Source: an uncultured Eubacteriales bacterium
Lineage (GTDB): Bacteria > Bacillota > Clostridia > Peptostreptococcales > Anaerovoracaceae
Direction of reading: 5' to 3'
Assembly (NCBI GenBank): GCA_902772685.1
Contig: CACYBO010000271.1
Span: 1-11,804, forward strand
DNA length: 11,804 nt
Position numbers and translations under genes: made by a program. Below the pieces are notes generated by a model. The model searched no databases and was not told the origin of the DNA. It saw only the letters and a program-made list of their open reading frames with translations. Shown in pieces: positions 1 to 6,044 of the stretch. Position 1 is the stretch's first letter, and each line of letters opens with the position of its first letter.

Positions 1-1
1 C

Positions 2-118
2 ATCTCGCCGGAGAATCCGTACAGCTACAACAACTTCCTGATCTGCAACTGGGAAATCGCCGACCGCAGAAAACTCTACGGCGGCAAGGACAGATACCTT
101 CTGAGAAAAGAATTCTAG
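2..118 (+). CDS. C-terminal end of an unrecognised protein (5' truncated)
   Basis: An open frame enters from the left edge and gives 38 residues before a TAG at 116-118. The peptide is rich in aromatic and charged residues (it contains NPYSYNNFLICNWEIADRR and ends RKEF), which looks like a genuine soluble-protein C-terminus. The other two + frames read less naturally, and one stops early. I do not recognise the family. The stop codon overlaps the stop codon of the convergent exonuclease gene inside TCTAGA, so no terminator separates the two genes. The reading frame is moderately sure; the function is unknown. Confidence 0.6.
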   Translation: MSPENPYSYNNFLICNWEIADRRKLYGGKDRYLLRKEF

Positions 119-870
119 ATGTCGATATCAAGGGTTACAGGGCAGTGGTCGCTGCCGAAGACGTCGGTGAGAATCCCGGCGCCGCGCAGCCTGTCCTGTA
201 ATGCTTCTGAAACGAGAAAGTAGTCAATGCGCCACCCCGCATTGTTTTCTCTTGCCCGGAAACGGTAACTCCACCATGAATAGACACCCTCGAGATCAGG
301 GTAGAAATAACGCCATGTATCGATAAATCCGGCGTCTTGAAGCAGGGTCATCTTTTCGCGTTCCTCATCGGAGAATCCCGCATTGCCTCGGTTTGTCTTA
401 GGATTCTTCAGATCGATTTCCTTATGGGCTACATTGAAGTCACCGCATGTTACAACAGGCTTATCAGCTTCCAGCGATTTGAGGTAACTGCGGAAGGCGT
501 CTTCCCATCTCATCCGGTAGTCGATGCGCTTCAGTTCATTCTGGGCGTTCGGAACATACACATTCACGAGATAAAAATTATCATACTCACAGGTAATGAC
601 CCGGCCTTCGTGGTCGTGTTCATCGATGCCTATGCCCCGTGTGACTGAAAGAGGCTCAGCTTTTGTGAATACAGCGGTTCCCGAGTATCCTTTTTTGTCT
701 GCGGAGCACCAGTACTGATGATATCCTTCAAGCGGCACATCGGCCTGACCTTCCTGCATTTTTGTTTCCTGCACGCAGAGCACGTCCGCGTCAGATTCTG
801 CGGCAAAATCCAGAAAGCCTTTTTTCATGGCGGCTCTGATGCCATTGACGTTCCATGATATGAGTTTCAT
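115..870 (-). CDS. xth: Exodeoxyribonuclease III (AP endonuclease, ExoA/Xth family)
   Basis: This 251-residue protein belongs to the endonuclease/exonuclease/phosphatase family and repairs abasic sites and 3'-blocked ends in DNA in the cytoplasm. The family signatures are in order: MKLISWNVNGIR at the N-terminus, the metal-binding glutamate E35 in VQETK, NVYVPNA (about 103-109), GDFNVAH with D144 and N146, WRIDYFLVS (213-221), and the catalytic SDH at 240-242. Length is normal for the family. The frame is open further upstream to 1023, but that extension reads into the tRNA and its terminator. The ATG at 868-870 has GGAGG (plus-strand cctcc at 880-884) nine bases ahead and matches the family N-terminus, so I chose it. 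The gene lies downstream of the tRNA-Arg terminator, and I see no convincing promoter of its own in the short gap. Confidence 0.95.
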   Translation of the reverse strand: MKLISWNVNGIRAAMKKGFLDFAAESDADVLCVQETKMQEGQADVPLEGYHQYWCSADKKGYSGTAVFTKAEPLSVTRGIGIDEHDHEGRVITCEYDNFYLVNVYVPNAQNELKRIDYRMRWEDAFRSYLKSLEADKPVVTCGDFNVAHKEIDLKNPKTNRGNAGFSDEEREKMTLLQDAGFIDTWRYFYPDLEGVYSWWSYRFRARENNAGWRIDYFLVSEALQDRLRGAGILTDVFGSDHCPVTLDIDI

Positions 871-918
871 TGAAGGATACCTCCGTAGTGTTGATTCATG
901 TATAAACCGACTTAAACA

Positions 919-962
919 CAAAAAAGAGAAAAATGCTGAAACCCCAGGGGTTTCAGCATTTT
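919..962 (-). terminator. Rho-independent terminator of tRNA-Arg
   Basis: A perfect inverted repeat at 930-945 and 947-962 can form a stem of up to 14-16 bp with a tiny loop (centre at 946). On the - strand it is followed by a U-rich run (complement of the A-rich 919-930). The outermost stem base is the last A of the tRNA CCA, so the hairpin starts directly at the mature 3' end. The + strand side has only four T before the tRNA, so the - direction is the intended one. Confidence 0.85.
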
Positions 963-1038
963 GGCGCGCCATTAGGGACTCGAACCCCAAACCTCCGCAT
1001 TCGTAGTGCGTTACTCTATCCAATTGAGCTAATGGCGC
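962..1038 (-). tRNA. tRNA-Arg (anticodon ACG)
   Basis: Read on the - strand this is a 77-nt cloverleaf with encoded CCA. The acceptor stem is a perfect GCGCCAT/ATGGCGC (1032-1038 with 966-972), with discriminator G (position 965) and CCA from 964-962. The D arm has GCTC/GAGT, and the TTCGAGT T loop sits on a 5-bp stem. The anticodon loop CTACGAA gives anticodon ACG (complement of 1002-1004), which reads CGN arginine codons after A34 is edited to inosine. The anticodon stem ACGCA/TGCGG has one A-G mismatch at its outer pair, the only irregularity. Promoter and terminator flank it closely, so it is a single-tRNA transcription unit. Confidence 0.96.
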
Positions 1039-1063
1039 ACAGCTCTTTCAAACCTGCCAAATC

Positions 1064-1092
1064 ATTATACACATTAAATGAGATCATTTCAA
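1064..1092 (-). promoter_or_regulatory. Sigma-A promoter for tRNA-Arg
   Basis: On the - strand there is TTGAAA (complement of 1087-1092), a 17-nt spacer, and a perfect TATAAT (complement of 1064-1069). The predicted start lies around 1057, about 20 nt before the mature tRNA 5' end. Confidence 0.85.
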
Positions 1093-1138
1093 CATTTTTT
1101 TATGATGCCATTTAGGACTATTATCGACAAAAGCGGAA

Positions 1139-1147
1139 TGGTATAAT
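1139..1147 (+). promoter_or_regulatory. Extended -10 promoter for dsdA
   Basis: TGGTATAAT is a perfect extended -10 element (TGn plus TATAAT at 1142-1147). No good -35 box lies 16-18 nt upstream, consistent with an extended -10 promoter. Transcription would start near 1154, giving a leader of about 30 nt before the dsdA start. Confidence 0.7.
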
Positions 1148-1184
1148 CAGTGCAAACAGGGAATGGATACGAGGAGGAAATGCA

Positions 1185-2468
1185 ATGGCTGATTACATTG
1201 ACAGAATAGCAAACTACGAGGAGATTTTCTGGGTGAATCCGGGGTGCATCCCGGCAGAGGATGAGCCGGAGGATACAGAAAAAATTGTGGATATAGATGA
1301 TGCGGAAGCGAGACTTTTGAGGTTTGCGCCGTTTATAGAGCGCATGTTTCCGGAGGTCAAGGACGGAATCATTGAATCACCGCTTGCCGAGGTTACAAGC
1401 GCTGCGGGACTGACCGGTTTGGCGGATGCTGACGTGAGCGGCAGACTCTTTGTCAAACAGGACTCCCATCTGCCGATATCGGGATCGATAAAGGCGAGAG
1501 GAGGAATCTACGAAGTCCTCAAGCTGGCTGAGAAGCTGGCGGTGGAAGCGGGTCATCTCAAGTGGGATCCGCAGACAGGGGAACATGATAACTACGCGAA
1601 GCTGGGCGATCCTGAGATGAAGGAGTTCTTCTCCCGTTACAAGGTCGCCGTAGGCTCCACAGGCAATCTGGGGCTCAGTATCGGAATCATCAGCGCAGCC
1701 ATAGGATTTGAAGTGACGGTGCATATGTCTGCAGACGCCCGCCAGTGGAAGAAGGACATGCTGCGCTCAAAGGGTGTCACTGTTGTTGAATATCCGGATG
1801 ACTATGAGGCGGCTGTCGCCCAGGGCCGGCGTGAAGCAGAGGCTGATCCGGCTTGTCACTTCGTCGATGATGAAAACTCACTGGATCTCTTCGCCGGGTA
1901 CTCCGTAGCAGGAAGAAGGCTTAAGAGACAGCTCAGCGAACTCGGCGTGACAGTTGATAAAGACCACAGAATGTATGTATATCTTCCATGCGGAGTGGGC
2001 GGCGCGCCGGGCGGCGTGACTTATGGAATCAGGGATGAATTCGGGGAAGGAGCGTACTGCTTCTTCGCAGAACCGACTCATGCTCCATGTATGGCTCTGG
2101 GACTGATATCCGGCAAACTGTCGGATATCGCAGTTGGCGATATCGGCATCGATGGCAAGACCGAAGCGGATGGGCTCGCAGTAGGCCGCCCTTCAGGACT
2201 CGTTGCAAAAGCAATGCAGACCAGGCTGGCCGGATGCTTTACCGTGGAAGATGAGAAACTCTATCCTTATCTGACCGCGCTGAAGGATGCATCAGGGATA
2301 TTCATAGAACCGTCAGCCTGCGCCGCGTTTGAAGGGCTGAAGTACATCTGCGGGGGAGAATTCATCCCTCAGCCTGACGAGAACTCCATTCATGTAATTT
2401 GGGCGACAGGCGGAAACATGGTCCCGGAGGAAGAAAAAACCGCCTACTACGAGAGAGGTAAGAAATAA
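1185..2468 (+). CDS. dsdA: D-serine ammonia-lyase (D-serine dehydratase)
   Basis: This 427-residue PLP enzyme converts D-serine to pyruvate and ammonia, for detoxification or as a carbon and nitrogen source. It carries the DsdA signature SGSIKARGGIYEVL with the Schiff-base lysine K103, the phosphate-binding loop GSTGNLG (157-163), and PCGVGGAPGG (268-277). Length is close to that of the E. coli enzyme. Fold-type II dehydratases for threonine or L-serine share the fold but not the long N-terminal segment or this exact lysine motif, so the D-serine assignment is firm at family level. The ATG at 1185 follows GGAGG with good spacing. No dsdC-type regulator or D-serine permease is adjacent. Its stop codon overlaps the start of the next gene by one base (TAATG), so the pair is probably translationally coupled. 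Confidence 0.94.
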   Translation: MADYIDRIANYEEIFWVNPGCIPAEDEPEDTEKIVDIDDAEARLLRFAPFIERMFPEVKDGIIESPLAEVTSAAGLTGLADADVSGRLFVKQDSHLPISGSIKARGGIYEVLKLAEKLAVEAGHLKWDPQTGEHDNYAKLGDPEMKEFFSRYKVAVGSTGNLGLSIGIISAAIGFEVTVHMSADARQWKKDMLRSKGVTVVEYPDDYEAAVAQGRREAEADPACHFVDDENSLDLFAGYSVAGRRLKRQLSELGVTVDKDHRMYVYLPCGVGGAPGGVTYGIRDEFGEGAYCFFAEPTHAPCMALGLISGKLSDIAVGDIGIDGKTEADGLAVGRPSGLVAKAMQTRLAGCFTVEDEKLYPYLTALKDASGIFIEPSACAAFEGLKYICGGEFIPQPDENSIHVIWATGGNMVPEEEKTAYYERGKK

Positions 2469-3019
2469 TGTGTACAGATGAGACGAAAAAGACAGCCATA
2501 TCAGGGCAGGAGGCGCTGGAGCAGCACGCCCATGATACACTCTACCAGAATAACGTTCTGCAGGAAGACACAATGAACGGCTTGATGAAGGGTGAAATGG
2601 GAGGTTGCTCATACGAGGACAGGACGCTGACCTTTGAGTTTCCCGTGCAGAAATGGCAGGCCAACAGAGTCGGCAATATGCACGGAGGGGCAATATGCAC
2701 AGCCTTTGATCTGACGATTGCAGCTCTGGCGAGATTCTACGCCAGAGAGAACTTCGCGCCAACGATCAACCTCGATGTCAATTATGTCAGGCCGGTCGCG
2801 ATGGGCGACAAACTGGTGGTTACCGCAAAAGCAACATCCACCGGAAAGCGGATCACCCAGCTGACGGCGGAAGCCCGCATCAAGTCGACCGGCAAGCTGG
2901 CGGCGACTGCCTCCTCAATATACATGAATGTTGACACACAGAAGGAACAGCAGAAAAAGAAAAAATCCGGACAATCCGGATATATAAGCAGTCTTATGAA
3001 TTACAGTGACCGCCTCTAG
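2468..3019 (+). CDS. PaaI-family hotdog-fold acyl-CoA thioesterase
   Basis: This 183-residue cytoplasmic protein has a single hotdog domain, expected to hydrolyse acyl-CoA or aryl-CoA thioesters as a multimer. The family signature is clear: a HGG turn at 72-74 within NMHGGAICTAFDLTI, the usual acidic catalytic candidate D81, then the central strand NLDVNYVRPV (101-110) and a GD turn at 113-114. The fold should end near residue 155. Residues 156-183 are an extra lysine/glutamine-rich tail (contains KKKK at 163-166), and its last residues are encoded by the terminator stem. Substrate cannot be told from the sequence. It starts on the last base of the dsdA stop codon, so it depends on the upstream promoter and probably on dsdA translation. 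A metabolic link to D-serine breakdown is not obvious. Confidence 0.85.
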   Translation: MCTDETKKTAISGQEALEQHAHDTLYQNNVLQEDTMNGLMKGEMGGCSYEDRTLTFEFPVQKWQANRVGNMHGGAICTAFDLTIAALARFYARENFAPTINLDVNYVRPVAMGDKLVVTAKATSTGKRITQLTAEARIKSTGKLAATASSIYMNVDTQKEQQKKKKSGQSGYISSLMNYSDRL

Positions 3020-3032
3020 AGGCGGTCATTTT
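3005..3032 (+). terminator. Terminator of the dsdA-thioesterase unit
   Basis: A 9-bp perfect stem (3007-3015 with 3020-3028, TGACCGCCT/AGGCGGTCA) with a CTAG tetraloop is followed by TTTT at 3029-3032. The T tract is short but the stem is strongly GC-paired. The thioesterase stop codon TAG (3017-3019) lies in the loop and first stem base. No T run follows on the opposite strand. Confidence 0.75.
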
Positions 3033-3067
3033 AACAGGCAAAGCCATTCTGTTCGGTCTGGCGTTAT

Positions 3068-3271
3068 CTATATGAAAATAGTTTTGATGATTACCACCAG
3101 GAAAATCAGGATATAGATTACGACCTCAATCAGAAGGATGAGTTTTATCACGGCGCGGATCTTCTGTGATCCCTGACCGTTGAGCTGGGCTCTGAAGTCG
3201 CCTTTCATATTCTTAAGAAGAATAAGAAGGACAACAACTCCAAATATTAATGCTATAAATAAAATCAGCAT
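3068..3271 (-). CDS. Small two-helix membrane protein, unknown function
   Basis: This 67-residue, very hydrophobic protein has two predicted membrane segments: about residues 1-20 (MLILFIALIFGVVVLLILL) and about 43-66 (KLILLIEVVIYILIFLVVII). A short polar, basic loop joins them (KNMKGDFRAQLNGQGSQKIR). I do not recognise a family. The frame could start five codons earlier at a TTG (3286), but that codon overlaps the Shine-Dalgarno GAGAGG that sits about seven bases before the ATG at 3269-3271, so I chose the ATG. A good promoter lies directly upstream on the - strand, supporting a real gene. It is divergent from the 3438-8578 operon and convergent with the thioesterase. It could be a small holin-like or regulatory membrane peptide, but nothing shows that. 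Confidence 0.7.
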   Translation of the reverse strand: MLILFIALIFGVVVLLILLKNMKGDFRAQLNGQGSQKIRAVIKLILLIEVVIYILIFLVVIIKTIFI

Positions 3272-3303
3272 ACTAAAACCTCTCAATCATTATTGCATAG
3301 TTT

Positions 3304-3332
3304 ATAGTATCAGAATATCGCAGTGCATTCAA
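3304..3332 (-). promoter_or_regulatory. Promoter for the small membrane protein
   Basis: On the - strand TTGAAT (complement of 3327-3332), a 17-nt spacer and TACTAT (complement of 3304-3309) make a reasonable sigma-A promoter. The start would lie about 25 nt before the ATG. Confidence 0.6.
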
Positions 3333-3375
3333 GAGAAAAAACGGTTGAATATCTTCATTTATGGGGCTTCAGTCT

Positions 3376-3404
3376 TTGACACAAATATGGAATTACAGTA
3401 AAAT
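3376..3404 (+). promoter_or_regulatory. Sigma-A promoter of the 3438-8578 operon
   Basis: A perfect TTGACA (3376-3381), an exact 17-nt spacer and TAAAAT (3399-3404) form a strong promoter. The leader to the start at 3438 would be about 25 nt. It is back to back with the divergent promoter at 3304-3332, with 43 bp between the two -35 boxes. Confidence 0.85.
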
Positions 3405-3437
3405 AAAAATAAGTATGGGCATTTTGAGGAGGAGAAT

Positions 3438-3878
3438 ATGACAGACAGAGAGAACACCGAAATAACAAGGGTAACAACGGATGGACAGGATCTGGCAGAG
3501 AAAGCGGCGGACCTTAAGAAAAACGGTGTTACGGATGTTACAGTAGTGGTCAATACATTCAATTATACGAGATACAAGGAATCCAACGGAGGCAAGGAAC
3601 TCCAGCCTGTTATCGACGGGATCAACAAGGCTATGGATGAGGGCCTGAAGATCAGGCTCGATGTTGGACTGAAGGAAGGTTTCAATGATGATGAGGTCCT
3701 GGACTTTCTCCAGCTGACGCTCATGCATAAGTACGATATCGTATTCCTTCCGACAATGGATTATGACAAGATAAAAGCCAAAATGCCCGGTCTCCACAAG
3801 ATAGACGGGGATTTCGGGGAAGTAGAGATGTACAAGTACGCTGTCGCAAAGGGGCGCATCGGTTTTATGAAGAACTGA
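3438..3878 (+). CDS. MoaA-like protein lacking the radical-SAM cluster
   Basis: This 146-residue protein resembles the middle of the molybdenum-cofactor enzyme MoaA (GTP 3',8-cyclase) in order: TTDG at 13-16 (MoaA LTTNG), NGVTDVTVVVNTFNYTRYK (29-47; MoaA GLDRVNVSLDTLDPERY-like), LKEGFNDDEVLDF (78-90; MoaA MKGFNDDEILDF-like), and GRIGFM at 139-144 (MoaA GRIGFI). The N-terminal part that would hold CxxxCxxC is absent, and I count no cysteine in the whole protein, so neither the SAM cluster nor the C-terminal second cluster can form. It therefore cannot be a working radical-SAM enzyme and may be a binding or regulatory derivative of the TIM-barrel. The start has a strong AGGAGGAG site and follows the operon promoter directly, so it is not simply a decayed fragment. 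Homology is inferred from motif order by eye. Confidence 0.6.
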   Translation: MTDRENTEITRVTTDGQDLAEKAADLKKNGVTDVTVVVNTFNYTRYKESNGGKELQPVIDGINKAMDEGLKIRLDVGLKEGFNDDEVLDFLQLTLMHKYDIVFLPTMDYDKIKAKMPGLHKIDGDFGEVEMYKYAVAKGRIGFMKN

Positions 3879-3904
3879 TAGAAAAGAGATACAGGGGATA
3901 AGGA

Positions 3905-4627
3905 ATGCAGGAAGAATTAGTAAAGATGAAAATGGAACTCGCTCAGATTCTGGCGGGTAATAAAACTCTCAAACAGGCTTTGCGCGAGGTCAATAAACTG
4001 GACATGATCAAGGCTTCTCTTATCGTACGCAATCCTAAGCATCAGAGCCTGAAGATTGACAGGATACTGGAAGGGGATCTTCCTACGGATGTTGCGGTGG
4101 GAGATTTCGTATTCATTGAGAATTACTGTGAATTGGTCAAAACAGCTTACAACAACCTGAATATGGGTAATTCCATGAACGCAGGACTGCTGAAAGCCGC
4201 CTACAGGATTCTGGAGGAGGATCCAAACGCAGACTTCAGAAAGGACAGTCCGGTGGTGTTCGCGTTCAGCCATGTTCCGCCTGACTGGCAGGATATCGAT
4301 GAGAGACTGACAAATTCATTCAGAAGAATATACGCGGGACGCATCGAGAACGATATCGCTGCACGGGCGATGTACATACACAACTGTGTAATCGATGTTT
4401 GGCCGTTTGAAGAGTACAATGGGGAACTGGCGATCTTCGCCATGAACTATTATCTGATGGAACAGGGTTTCATGCCGATCGATATGCCGATGGAGAGAAA
4501 GGACTATATTGAACTGGTAGCGGCATGTCTTAAAGGCACGAGGGTAGACGAAGAATATGCATTTTTCAGGGATGCTATTGTGGAGAAAATGAAGGGCACG
4601 TTACATGCCTGCAGAGGTTACTTATGA
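3905..4627 (+). CDS. Fic-fold-like protein with degenerate active site
   Basis: This 240-residue soluble protein has a C-terminal half that follows the Fic (AMPylase) layout. A helix with IHNCVIDVWPFEEYNGELAI (158-177) lies where Fic proteins have HPFxxGNGRxxR, followed by a helix like MNYYLMEQGFMPIDMP (180-195) and KDYIELVAACLKG, as in true Fic domains. The key residues differ: catalytic His is W166, the first Gly is Y171 and the Arg is E174, while P167, F168, N172 and G173 remain. FIEN at 70-73 could be a relic of the inhibitory S/TxxxE(G/N) helix. It should not transfer AMP, so a binding role is likelier. The N-terminal 30 residues are helical and charged. AGGGG stands seven bases before the ATG. 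Its stop overlaps the next start by four bases (ATGA). The Fic assignment is inference by eye. Confidence 0.55.
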   Translation: MQEELVKMKMELAQILAGNKTLKQALREVNKLDMIKASLIVRNPKHQSLKIDRILEGDLPTDVAVGDFVFIENYCELVKTAYNNLNMGNSMNAGLLKAAYRILEEDPNADFRKDSPVVFAFSHVPPDWQDIDERLTNSFRRIYAGRIENDIAARAMYIHNCVIDVWPFEEYNGELAIFAMNYYLMEQGFMPIDMPMERKDYIELVAACLKGTRVDEEYAFFRDAIVEKMKGTLHACRGYL

Positions 4628-6033
4628 GGATAAAACTTGAGAAACAACATTATCAGTGGGGGCTGACGGCTTTTCTCGTCATTCTGTGCTGTTTTATAGT
4701 GTTCTTTCTGATTTACAGGATCGACTCAGTCCAACATGTGCTTGGAAAGATCGTCGATGTTATGATGCCGCTGATATACGGAATGGTCATGGCTTATCTG
4801 CTGTGTCCGATCTACAACTTCACGGTGTCGAGATCATACACCCTGTTCAACAAGGGAAAGTATAAATTCAAGCATGACCTTACGATTGCCAAGGTAGTGG
4901 GTACTATCATATCCCTTGCGATTCTGATTATCGCAATCGCAGGCGTTCTCTGGATGATCATCCCGGGACTGTTCGACAGCATCATGAAAGTAATCGATGC
5001 GGTTCCGGCGGCAATGCGCAGTTTCACCCAGTGGGTCGACGTCAAGTTCGCAAATCTGCCCGTTGCCAAGGACTATCTGGATCAGCTGAGTCATAACATA
5101 ACCGATTATGCTATCGATTTCGCGACGAATACGATTCTGCCGCACTCGGCCAACATGGCTGCGGCGATTTCCGGAACGGTATTCGGCGCCATCGGCTTTG
5201 TCATGAATTTTGTAATCGGAATAATTGTATGCGTCTATTTCCTGAACATCAAGGATACACTGGCGGCGCAGGCGAAGAAAATCATAGTCGCCCACTTCAA
5301 GGAGAGCACTGCGGAGGAGATCCTCTCCGGTGCCCAGTACACAAACAAGACATTCGGCGGATTCATCAGTGGCAAAATCATAGACTCCATTATCATAGGA
5401 ATACTGTGCTTCATCATCATGAGCATATTCGGATGGGAGTACAGCCTGCTGATTAGCTGTATCATAGGAATCACGAACATCATCCCGTTCTTCGGACCGT
5501 TCATCGGAGCGATACCGTCGGCACTGCTTTTGCTCATGGTCAATCCGATGCACTGTCTGTATTTCATCATACTGGTTATTATTCTGCAGCAGTTCGATGG
5601 AAACATATTAGGACCGAAGATCCTGGGAGACAGCACAGGTCTCGACAGTTTCTGGGTACTGTTCGCAGTGCTTGTTGGCGGCGGCCTGTTCGGATTCGTT
5701 GGTATGGTGGTAAGCATCCCTGTCTTTGCAGTAATTTACGCTTACTGCGCCAGAGCGCTCAACAGACGTCTTGCCAAGAGAGGATTCTCAACGAACACCC
5801 TGGATTACAAGGTCGATAAATACCGTACACGCAAACCACGGGAAAAACGCAAAAAACCAGTGCTCAAAGATCTGGAGGAGGATATTGAGCCAGCAAATGC
5901 GTATGTGGAAGATGAGGTCAAAGAAATGACCGACGAGGAGATAAAAAAGGCAGAGGACGAAGGCCATACAATCGTAGAAGCAACACTAGTAGAATATCAT
6001 AACGACGGAGAAAAGCCGCAGGACAATTCATAA
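4624..6033 (+). CDS. AI-2E/PerM-family transporter
   Basis: This 469-residue integral membrane protein belongs to the AI-2E family, whose members include autoinducer-2 exporters and Na+/H+ antiporters; the substrate here is unknown. Hydrophobic segments lie at about 13-31, 43-63, 92-114, 180-206, 252-270, 273-305, 310-322 and 342-375. Family hallmarks are TNIIPFFGPFIGAIPS (284-299) and QQFDGNILGPKILGDSTGL (322-340). The region 115-180 between membrane segments is the usual amphipathic stretch. Beyond residue 380 a charged tail of about 85 residues begins very basic (RKPREKRKK) and becomes acidic (EEDIEP, EDEVKEMTDEE), so it probably lies in the cytoplasm. The start ATG overlaps the stop of the Fic-like gene, with AGAGG just upstream. 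The MurB-PHP gene begins 11 nt after its stop. Confidence 0.88.
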   Translation: MRIKLEKQHYQWGLTAFLVILCCFIVFFLIYRIDSVQHVLGKIVDVMMPLIYGMVMAYLLCPIYNFTVSRSYTLFNKGKYKFKHDLTIAKVVGTIISLAILIIAIAGVLWMIIPGLFDSIMKVIDAVPAAMRSFTQWVDVKFANLPVAKDYLDQLSHNITDYAIDFATNTILPHSANMAAAISGTVFGAIGFVMNFVIGIIVCVYFLNIKDTLAAQAKKIIVAHFKESTAEEILSGAQYTNKTFGGFISGKIIDSIIIGILCFIIMSIFGWEYSLLISCIIGITNIIPFFGPFIGAIPSALLLLMVNPMHCLYFIILVIILQQFDGNILGPKILGDSTGLDSFWVLFAVLVGGGLFGFVGMVVSIPVFAVIYAYCARALNRRLAKRGFSTNTLDYKVDKYRTRKPREKRKKPVLKDLEEDIEPANAYVEDEVKEMTDEEIKKAEDEGHTIVEATLVEYHNDGEKPQDNS

Positions 6034-6044
6034 CAACACATCAA

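Noticed and set aside
871..930. Possible separate promoter for the exonuclease on the - strand
   Set aside because: TATACA is present but no matching -35 box at normal spacing; read-through from the tRNA promoter is as likely.
871..1023. N-terminal extension of the exonuclease frame to 1023
   Set aside because: It would read through the tRNA and its terminator, while the ATG at 868-870 has a GGAGG site and the conserved family N-terminus.
2964..2980. Tandem 8-base direct repeat AATCCGGA
   Set aside because: Two copies only, inside the coding tail of the thioesterase; likely chance or local slippage.
3007..3028. Use of the palindrome as a terminator for the - strand membrane protein gene
   Set aside because: No T run follows on the - strand side, so it would work only for the + strand.
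4834..5553. Open frame of 239 codons on the - strand inside the transporter gene
   Set aside because: It lies wholly antisense to a gene with clear family motifs, and its protein has no recognisable features.
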